Shown here one piece after another: positions 58,382 to 64,000 of a DNA stretch of 64,000 nucleotides. Under the pieces are notes generated by a model. The model had not been told where the DNA came from. It did not search any database and was given only the letters and a program-made list of their open reading frames with translations. The stretch comes from Nitrospirillum viridazoti. GTDB lineage: Bacteria; Pseudomonadota; Alphaproteobacteria; Azospirillales; Azospirillaceae. Each line of letters starts with the position of its first letter. The stretch's first letter is position 1. The DNA is taken from the NCBI RefSeq assembly GCF_007827975.1, contig NZ_VITT01000004.1. One strand, given 5' to 3'. Made by a program: the position numbers and the translations under genes.

Positions 58382-59116
58382 TTATTCCGGCGCGCGCAGC
58401 CAGCGCTCCGCCGCCGCCGCCGCCCGTTCCGCATAGTCGGGCTGATCGGGGCCCAGCAGGGGCAGGCCCCATTCCGCCACCACGCGGGCGATGCCGGCCG
58501 CGTCCACGGGTAGGCCCAGTTCCTTCAGGCGCCAGGCCATGTTCATTTCCTGCCCCCAGAAATAGATCCGGGTGGCGCCGGTGTTGGCGGCCATGGTCCG
58601 CACCTGGACCTCACGGTCCAGGCCGTGCAGCGGCAGCCAGATGTCGGCCAGCAGGGTGTCGAAGGGCTGGCCGTCCACCGGCGTCCAGGTGTAGGCGTCG
58701 CCCTGGTGGATGGTGATCTTGGCGGCGGCCTCGGGCGGCAATTGCCGGAAGATGCCGGACTGTTCCACCGCCGCCAGCACCTCAGGATCGAACTCCACCA
58801 CCGTGACGGCGGTGACGGCGGGGTTCAGGGCGGCGTTGGCGACGGCCCAGCCCATGCCCATGCCCATCACCACCGTACGCCCACTGGCCAGCTGGCAGCC
58901 GATCTCCTGGCTTTCCGTCTCCATGGGCGTCATCGACATCCAGGCACGGGTGTTGCCGCTGTCGTGGCGGATCAGCGCCGCCATGTTTTCCACCATGCGC
59001 GGCCCGGACCAATAACCGGGGCAGATGACCAGGGCCGCCAGCCGCATCTCCCACCGTTCCCCCATGAAGGGCTGGTAGGTGGGATAGAACAGGGGGAAGG
59101 TGGCGGTGTCGGACAT
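58382..59116 (-). CDS. SAM-methyltransferase/spermidine-synthase-like Rossmann protein
   Basis: 244 aa from ATG 59116 (CCGGAG upstream; ATG 59152 in frame less likely). The centre has VVMGMGMGWAVANAAL as nucleotide-binding loop and VTVVEFDPEVLAAVE ending in the acidic residue expected to hold a ribose, then KITIHQGDAYTW and FDTLLADIWLPLHG. This is the core layout of spermidine synthases and class I methyltransferases. The N-terminus is unlike either. Activity unknown. Confidence 0.65.
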   Translation of the reverse strand: MSDTATFPLFYPTYQPFMGERWEMRLAALVICPGYWSGPRMVENMAALIRHDSGNTRAWMSMTPMETESQEIGCQLASGRTVVMGMGMGWAVANAALNPAVTAVTVVEFDPEVLAAVEQSGIFRQLPPEAAAKITIHQGDAYTWTPVDGQPFDTLLADIWLPLHGLDREVQVRTMAANTGATRIYFWGQEMNMAWRLKELGLPVDAAGIARVVAEWGLPLLGPDQPDYAERAAAAAERWLRAPE

Positions 59117-59153
59117 GCGGAACTCCGGACCTGAAGGGGCAATCGGGGCCAAG

Positions 59154-59190
59154 AAAAAAGCCGCCGGCGCCGGGGGGCGCGGGCGGCTTT
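59154..59190 (-). terminator. Terminator of the clpP-type gene
   Basis: Arms at 59157-59165 and 59182-59190 pair perfectly, with further GC pairing possible inside. On the minus strand the hairpin is followed by a run of T (complement of aaaaaa at 59154-59159). It lies past the ClpP-type stop. Confidence 0.82.
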
Positions 59191-59231
59191 GATCGACGTA
59201 TCAAGGCATCGGATCTTTGAAGCTCAAGGGT

Positions 59232-59870
59232 TTACTTCAGATCGTCGGCCTTGCTGATGATGTGGGTGACGATGCCGTAATCCTTGGCCTCTTCCGCCGA
59301 CATCCAGAAGTTACGGTCGGTGTCCTGCTCGATCTTCTCAAGCGGCTGGCCGGTCTCACGGGCGATGATGCTGTTCAGACGCTTGCGCATCTTCACGATC
59401 TCGCGCGCCTCGATGGCGATGTCGGTGGCCTGGCCGCCGGTGCCGCCCATCGGCTGATGGATCAGGAAGCGGGTGTTGGGCAGGCAGAAGCGGTTTTCCT
59501 TGGCCGCACCCAGGAAGATGTGTGCGCCGGCGCTGGCCACCCAGCCGGTACCCAGGACCAGGACGCGCGGTCGGATGAACTGCAGGATGTCGTGGATGCT
59601 GTCGCCGCTTTCCACGTGGCCGCCCTGGGAATTGATCACCAGGCGAATGGGGTCATCGCCTTCGGCCGCCAGGGCCAGCAGCTGGGCGATGGTGCTCTCG
59701 GCGATCTTCTGGTTGATCTCACCGAAGATCAGGACCGTGCGGCTCTTGAACAGGCTCTGGGCGACGGGGGAGAAGGGCGCGCCTTTGGACTTCTCCTCCT
59801 TGCCGCCTTCCGGAGCGGACTCGGGGGCGTCGTCGGGTTCTTCGTCGTCGAAGCGGATCGGCAGGGTCAC
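59232..59870 (-). CDS. clpP: ClpP-family serine protease subunit
   Basis: 212 aa from GTG 59870, chosen for AAGGAG 6 nt upstream and because the protein then opens with TLPIRFDDEEPDDAPESAPE; the frame is open to 59990 without a better start. The triad fits ClpP: Ser in GWVASAGAHIFLGA, His in RFLIHQPMGG and Asp in EQDTDRNFWM, with INSQGGHVESGDSIHDIL before it. The acidic/Pro N-terminal extension and the VASAGA variant of the usual ASMGA suggest a secondary ClpP, not the one paired with clpX. No Clp ATPase gene is nearby. Confidence 0.87.
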   Translation of the reverse strand: MTLPIRFDDEEPDDAPESAPEGGKEEKSKGAPFSPVAQSLFKSRTVLIFGEINQKIAESTIAQLLALAAEGDDPIRLVINSQGGHVESGDSIHDILQFIRPRVLVLGTGWVASAGAHIFLGAAKENRFCLPNTRFLIHQPMGGTGGQATDIAIEAREIVKMRKRLNSIIARETGQPLEKIEQDTDRNFWMSAEEAKDYGIVTHIISKADDLK

Positions 59871-60080
59871 CAGGATCTCCTTGGGAACGAACAAGGCGGG
59901 GGCCAAACCGGCGGCCCATCCGCGCACCCTTATCAGGTAGCGGGATTCGCCGCCCCATTCAACCCGCCCGTGACAGAAGGCTTTTACCATGATCGGCTAC
60001 CCCGGCCGGTCTGGCAAGGGTGGCGCGCCGCTCTCGGCATCGGTAAAGGTTAAAGCCGCATCGGCTGGAAACGGAATCAC

Positions 60081-60890
60081 ATGATGGGGCAGGGGCCGGC
60101 ACCCTTCCTGGAATTGCAGGGCGTGACCAAGCGCTATCCCAACGGGACGCTGGCGCTGACCGACATCTCGCTGGCGGTGGGCGCGGGGGAATTCCTGGCC
60201 ATCGTCGGCGCCAGCGGCTGTGGCAAGAGCACCATCCTGCGCCATGTGGCCGGCTTGGTGGCGCCCACGGCCGGGCGCATCACCTGGTCCCAGCCACCCG
60301 CCGCCGGTGGTATTGGCCCAGGTGGGATAGGGATGGTCTTTCAAGAGCCGACGCTCATGCCCTGGGCCCGCATCCGGGACAATGTCCGCCTGCCGCTGGA
60401 CCTGGCCAAGGTGCCGCGCGCCGAGGCCGACGCCCGCGTCACCGCCCTGCTGGCCCAGGTGGGGCTGGCCGACTTCGCCCAGGCCTATCCCCGCGAGTTG
60501 TCTGGCGGCATGAAGATGCGCGCCTCCATCGCCCGCGCCCTGGTGACCCGCCCGCGCCTGCTGCTGATGGATGAGCCGTTCGCGGCCTTGGATGAGATCA
60601 CGCGACAGAAGCTGAACGACGACCTGCTGGCCCTGTGGCGGGAGCAGCGCTTCACCGCCATGTTCGTGACCCACAGCGTCTATGAGGGCGTGTACCTGGC
60701 CAATCGCGCCATCGTTATGGCCCCCCGGCCGGGCCGCATTCATGCCGACATCCCGCTGGACCTGCCCTATCCCCGCGATGAGGCGCTGCGCACCGATGCG
60801 CGCTATGCCACCGCGTGCCGCGCGGTTTCCTTGGCTCTGGCGGAGGCTATGCGGCCACCGGGGCGGCCATCGGGGGAGACTGCGGCATGA
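60081..60890 (+). CDS. ABC transporter ATP-binding protein, NitT/TauT (SsuB) type
   Basis: 269 aa. Walker A VGASGCGKST, Q-loop VFQEPTLMPWARI, signature ELSGGMKMRASIARALV, Walker B LLMDEPFAALDE and the His loop FVTHSVYEGVYLANR are intact. The LMPW and SGGMxxR features are typical of the nitrate/sulfonate/pyrimidine-precursor group. The stop overlaps the permease start (ATGA). No binding protein gene is adjacent. Confidence 0.92.
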   Translation: MMGQGPAPFLELQGVTKRYPNGTLALTDISLAVGAGEFLAIVGASGCGKSTILRHVAGLVAPTAGRITWSQPPAAGGIGPGGIGMVFQEPTLMPWARIRDNVRLPLDLAKVPRAEADARVTALLAQVGLADFAQAYPRELSGGMKMRASIARALVTRPRLLLMDEPFAALDEITRQKLNDDLLALWREQRFTAMFVTHSVYEGVYLANRAIVMAPRPGRIHADIPLDLPYPRDEALRTDARYATACRAVSLALAEAMRPPGRPSGETAA

Positions 60891-61666
60891 GTGCGATGCG
60901 TCGCGTGGCCCCCATCATCCTGGGCGTGATCGTCCTGGCGGCGTGGGAGGGGCTGGTGCGCCTGTTGGCCGTGCCTGCCTTCGTCCTGCCGCCGCCCAGC
61001 GCGGTGGTGGCGGCCCTGCTGGCCGATCCCAACACGCTGGGCCTGTCGCTGTGGTTCACGCTGACCGTGACCTTGCAGGCCTTCGCCCTGGCGGTGACGG
61101 GCGGGGTAGCGCTGGCCGTCCTGTTCACCCGGTCGCCCCTGCTGGCCTCCGCCCTCTATCCCTACGCCGTCATCCTGCAGGTGACACCGGTGATGGCCAT
61201 AGCACCCCTGCTGCTGGTCTGGGTGGGGTATGAGCGGGTGGATCTGGCGCAGCTGATCCTGGCCTGGATCGTCGCCTTCTTCCCCATCCTGGGCAACACC
61301 ACCCTGGGCCTGCGCTCGGCCGACGCGGGCCTGCGCGACCTGTTCCGCCTCTATGGCGCCAGCAAGTGGCAGGTGCTGTGGCGGCTGGAACTGCCCTCGG
61401 CCTTGCCCTACCTGCTGGCGGGCATGAAGATCTCGGGCGGCCTGGCGCTTATCGGCGCGGTGGTGGCGGAATTCGTGGCCGGCTCCGGCACGGGCAGCGG
61501 CCTGGCCTGGCGCATCGTGGATGCCAGCAACCGCCTGAACACCCCGCGCATGTTCGCGGCCCTGGCGCTGCTGTCCCTGCTGGGCATCGCCATTTTCGCC
61601 CTGCTGTCGCTGGTGCAGCGCCTGGCGCTTCGGCGCTGGCACGACAGCGAGGCAAGCCACCCTTAG
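60887..61666 (+). CDS. ABC transporter permease, NitT/TauT type
   Basis: 259 aa with six membrane helices. The EAA-type cytoplasmic loop reads RDLFRLYGASKWQVLWRLEL, followed by PSALPYLLAGMKISGGLALI, typical of SsuC/TauC-like permeases. It starts within the stop of the ATPase gene. The pair lacks a periplasmic binding protein in the window; the substrate could be a sulfonate, nitrate, or a thiamin or pyrimidine precursor. Confidence 0.92.
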   Translation: MSAMRRVAPIILGVIVLAAWEGLVRLLAVPAFVLPPPSAVVAALLADPNTLGLSLWFTLTVTLQAFALAVTGGVALAVLFTRSPLLASALYPYAVILQVTPVMAIAPLLLVWVGYERVDLAQLILAWIVAFFPILGNTTLGLRSADAGLRDLFRLYGASKWQVLWRLELPSALPYLLAGMKISGGLALIGAVVAEFVAGSGTGSGLAWRIVDASNRLNTPRMFAALALLSLLGIAIFALLSLVQRLALRRWHDSEASHP

Positions 61667-61699
61667 ACGCACCAAAGGCACGAGAAGCCTCATGCTCTT

Positions 61700-61723
61700 G
61701 TAGGCCCCGGATGGGGCCTGCGG
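61700..61723 (+). repeat. Dispersed palindromic repeat A, copy 3
   Basis: Matches 44630-44653 with changes in the loop (GGAT for GACC) and at the 3' end. The matching sequence starts about 10 bp earlier (catgc...tg in both). It lies between the convergent ABC permease and apt genes. Confidence 0.6.
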
Positions 61724-61725
61724 AA

Positions 61726-62241
61726 CTACTTGTCGTAGTTCAGAAGCGACAAAACAGGCACGTCCAGCTTCTTGCGGCCTTCCAGGAAGTCCAGCTCAAT
61801 CAGGAAGGCGGCGGCGCGCACGTCGGCGCCGACGTCGCGCAGCAGCTTGATGGCGGCATTCATGGTGCCGCCGGTGGCCAGCAAATCATCCACCACCACC
61901 ACGCGCTGTCCTGGCTTCACCAGGTCGGCCTGGATTTCCACCGTGTCGCTGCCGTACTCCAGGTCATAGGAGTGGCGGACCACGTCGCCCGGCAGCTTGC
62001 CCTTCTTGCGCACCATGGCGAAACCCAGGCCCAGCTTCAGGGCCAAGGGGGCCGCCATCAGGAAGCCGCGGGACTCGATGCCCACGATGAAGTCGACGCC
62101 CGTCTCCTGGATCAGGCGGGCCATGCGGCCCATGGCGACGGCCCAGGCGTCGGAATGGGCCAGCAGCGGCGAGATGTCGTAGAACAGGATACCGGGCTTG
62201 GGATAGTCCGGGACGCCGCGGATGTGGCTCTTCAGGTCCAT
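61726..62241 (-). CDS. apt: Adenine phosphoribosyltransferase
   Basis: 171 aa, the normal length. It converts adenine and PRPP to AMP (purine salvage). The PRPP-binding motif VVVVDDLLATGGTM is intact, with the N-terminal HIRGVPDYPKPGILFYDISP and the GIESRGFLMAAPLALKLG region typical of Apt. It appears to be monocistronic. Confidence 0.97.
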   Translation of the reverse strand: MDLKSHIRGVPDYPKPGILFYDISPLLAHSDAWAVAMGRMARLIQETGVDFIVGIESRGFLMAAPLALKLGLGFAMVRKKGKLPGDVVRHSYDLEYGSDTVEIQADLVKPGQRVVVVDDLLATGGTMNAAIKLLRDVGADVRAAAFLIELDFLEGRKKLDVPVLSLLNYDK

Positions 62242-62505
62242 GGGGATAAGGCCTCGGGAGAAACAGAAACGCCCCGGTCCCGGGGCGCGAAATCATAGGG
62301 GAGGCTGGTCCGGCATGCCAGCGCCAAGCCGCGCCGCCCACGTCCGGATGATCCGGATGGGCACCGCGTGGCCGCTGCTGTTGACCCGCAGCGGGCCTTT
62401 CTGTCAAGTGAAGGACGAGCAAGGCCGCCCGGCGCCCCTGTCAGGATGGGGGCGGGGGCCGGCAGGGGCCGGCCCCGTAAAGGGGCGGGCCGGCGAAGGG
62501 GCGAG

Positions 62506-63645
62506 ATGGCGGCGGCAGGCAGCGGCGTGATCAAGACGGCATGGGACGGCGACCATTGGTTGCTGGCCGCCCTGGGCCGTTGGGATCTGGCGGGGGCGGA
62601 GCATCTGGACACGGCGCTGACCCGCCTGAAGCCGGAGCGCAAGCCGGGCCAGGTGCTGCTGGACCTGTCCGGCCTGTCGGGCATGGATACCGCCGGTGCC
62701 CTGGTGCTGGACCGCCTGATCGAACGCCTGCGCGCGGAGGGGGAGACGGTGGCCGTGGTCGGCGCGACGCCGGCCCAATGCACCCTGCTGCGCGACGTGC
62801 GCCGCGCCGTGGTGCGCCACCCCGAGGTCACCACGCCGCATCGGCCCTTCCATGATCTGCTGGAGCGGGTGGGCAAGGGCGCCTTCAGCCTGGCCGAGGA
62901 CGCGTTCCAGTTGCTGAGCTTCTTCGGGCTGGTGTTCATCACCATCGCCCGCGTGGCCCGCGATCCGCGCCGATTCCGCTGGACGGCCTTCTTCTTCCAT
63001 CTGGAACAGGTGGGCCTGAACGCCCTGCCCATCATCGGCCTGCTGACCTTCCTGATAGGCGTGGTGCTGGCCTATCAAAGCGCCGACCAGCTGCGGCGAT
63101 TCGGCGCCGAAATCTTCGTCGTCAACCTTTTGGGCATCGGCATCCTGCGCGAACTGGGGGTGCTGATCACCTCCATCATCGTCGCCGGCCGTTCCGGTTC
63201 CGCCTTCACGGCGCAGATCGGGACCATGAAGGTGAACCAGGAGGTGGACGCCATGCAGGTGCTGGGGCTGGACCCCATCGAGATGCTGGTGCTGCCCCGC
63301 CTGGCCGCCCTGTTCGTGGCCCTGCCGCTGGTCAGCTTCTACGCCGACGTGGTGGGGCTGTTTGGCGGCGCCGTCATGTCCTACGGCACGCTGGACATCA
63401 CGCTGGGCCAGTTCCTGCGGCAGTTGCAGGTGGCGGTCAGCCCGACCACCATGCTGGTGGGCCTGATCAAGGCGCCGGTCTTCGCCATGGTCATCTCGCT
63501 GGTCGGCTGTTTCGAGGGCCTGAACGTGACCGGCAGCGCCGAGAGCGTGGGCAAGCTGACCACCCGGTCGGTGGTCGAATCCATCTTCCTGGTGATCGTG
63601 CTCGATGCGCTGTTCTCCATCCTCTTCTCCTATCTCAAGATCTGA
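62506..63645 (+). CDS. mlaE: MlaE-family lipid ABC permease with N-terminal STAS domain
   Basis: 379 aa. Residues about 10-105 form a STAS-like domain (LLDLSGLSGMDTAGALVLDR, then VVGATPAQCTLL). The remainder is the MlaE/TTG2B permease with LPIIGLLTFLIGVVLAYQSA, RELGVLITSIIVAGRSGSAF and GTMKVNQEVDAMQVLGLDP. In E. coli STAS and permease are separate proteins (MlaB, MlaE); here they are fused. It works with the ATPase encoded 8 bp downstream in phospholipid movement between membranes. Confidence 0.92.
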   Translation: MAAAGSGVIKTAWDGDHWLLAALGRWDLAGAEHLDTALTRLKPERKPGQVLLDLSGLSGMDTAGALVLDRLIERLRAEGETVAVVGATPAQCTLLRDVRRAVVRHPEVTTPHRPFHDLLERVGKGAFSLAEDAFQLLSFFGLVFITIARVARDPRRFRWTAFFFHLEQVGLNALPIIGLLTFLIGVVLAYQSADQLRRFGAEIFVVNLLGIGILRELGVLITSIIVAGRSGSAFTAQIGTMKVNQEVDAMQVLGLDPIEMLVLPRLAALFVALPLVSFYADVVGLFGGAVMSYGTLDITLGQFLRQLQVAVSPTTMLVGLIKAPVFAMVISLVGCFEGLNVTGSAESVGKLTTRSVVESIFLVIVLDALFSILFSYLKI

Positions 63646-63653
63646 GGGCGCCG

Positions 63654-64000
63654 ATGATCCAGGACGGCCCGACTGACATGGCGGTGGGGAATAATGCCGA
63701 GCCCGTCATCCAGGTGCATGGCTTGGTCACGCGCTTCGGCCGCCAGACGGTGCATGACGGCGTGGATCTGGAGGTGCGGCGGGGCGAGGTCATGGGCATC
63801 GTCGGCGGCTCGGGCACGGGCAAGTCGGTGCTGCTGAAGGAGATCATCGGCCTGTTGCGCCCCACCGCCGGCCGGGTGGAGGTGCTGGGCACCAACATGT
63901 GGACGGCCGACAGCGCCGCCCGTCGCAATATCCAGAGCCGCTGGGGCGTGCTGTTCCAGGACGGCGCCCTGTTCAGCTCCATGACCGTGGCGGAGAATGT
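63654..64000 (+). CDS. mlaF: MlaF-like ABC ATP-binding protein, 3' end beyond window
   Basis: The first 115 residues are visible. Walker A is GIVGGSGTGKSVLLKEI, followed by IGLLRPTAGRVEVLG and the Q-loop WGVLFQDGALFSSMTVAENV, characteristic of MlaF/Ttg2A. It starts 8 bp after mlaE and is the energising subunit of the same transporter. Signature and Walker B lie outside the window. Confidence 0.93.
   Translation, partial: MIQDGPTDMAVGNNAEPVIQVHGLVTRFGRQTVHDGVDLEVRRGEVMGIVGGSGTGKSVLLKEIIGLLRPTAGRVEVLGTNMWTADSAARRNIQSRWGVLFQDGALFSSMTVAEN

Noticed and set aside
1..64000. tRNA, rRNA or other RNA genes
   Set aside because: No tRNA-like cloverleaf ends, rRNA signature stretches or recognisable riboswitch cores were found on reading; a covariance-model scan would be needed to exclude small RNAs.

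Overview
The window looks like chromosomal DNA from an alphaproteobacterium of the Rhodospirillales, most like Azospirillum/Nitrospirillum. The basis is very high GC, a Shemin-pathway 5-aminolevulinate synthase (hemA), a chemoreceptor ending in a PilZ domain (an arrangement known from Azospirillum Tlp1), and many two-component, chemotaxis and ABC-transport genes. The family-level placement is inference. No rRNA, tRNA, CRISPR array or prophage was seen.

Layout. 1-1.0 kb: 5' part of an IS5-type transposase, cut by the window edge. 1.3-11.2 kb: one giant gene (about 3,320 codons) made almost wholly of an octapeptide repeat, with octads grouped by sevens into 56-residue (168-bp) units. 11.8-16 kb: Cache-HAMP-MCP-PilZ receptor, argC, gamma carbonic anhydrase, and a small protein resembling a truncated antitoxin domain. 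16-26 kb: LysR regulator, Hpt plus pseudo-receiver protein, hemA, a MocR-type regulator that has lost its PLP lysine, a PepSY protein divergent from an OmpR/EnvZ-type pair, an M20 amidohydrolase and a PrcB-like lipoprotein. 26-30 kb: CapD/FlaA1-type sugar dehydratase, a hypothetical gene and an orphan BglII/BstYI-type restriction endonuclease.

30-46 kb is rich in polyamine genes: a PuuB-like oxidase behind a PAP2 phosphatase, a PuuA-like glutamine-synthetase-family ligase, a glutathionylspermidine-synthase-like gene with a mini-YgiB lipoprotein and a CPA2/Kef-type antiporter, a potFGHI uptake system and agmatine deiminase (aguA). Together they suggest import of putrescine or agmatine and its conversion to glutamylated intermediates. 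A second Cache chemoreceptor and a GNAT enzyme lie between.

46-51 kb is the most unusual stretch. A motA gene without motB is followed by a PadR regulator whose stop overlaps the start of a chimeric membrane protein: a PadR-partner-like N-terminus joined to a divergent MotA-like domain. Next come three paralogous small secreted proteins with a strict four-cysteine pattern, lying on both sides of a bestrophin gene.

51-64 kb: SRPBCC/ArsR pair, a catalase-like peroxidase/cytochrome b561/ECF sigma/anti-sigma operon, a NIT-type chemoreceptor, an MFS exporter, a Rossmann-fold protein, a ClpP-type protease, a NitT/TauT-type ABC pair, apt, and the start of an MlaE(STAS)-MlaF lipid transport operon that runs off the right edge.

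Two families of short dispersed palindromic repeats sit between genes (three copies of one, two of the other). Several strong intrinsic terminators mark transcription-unit ends.
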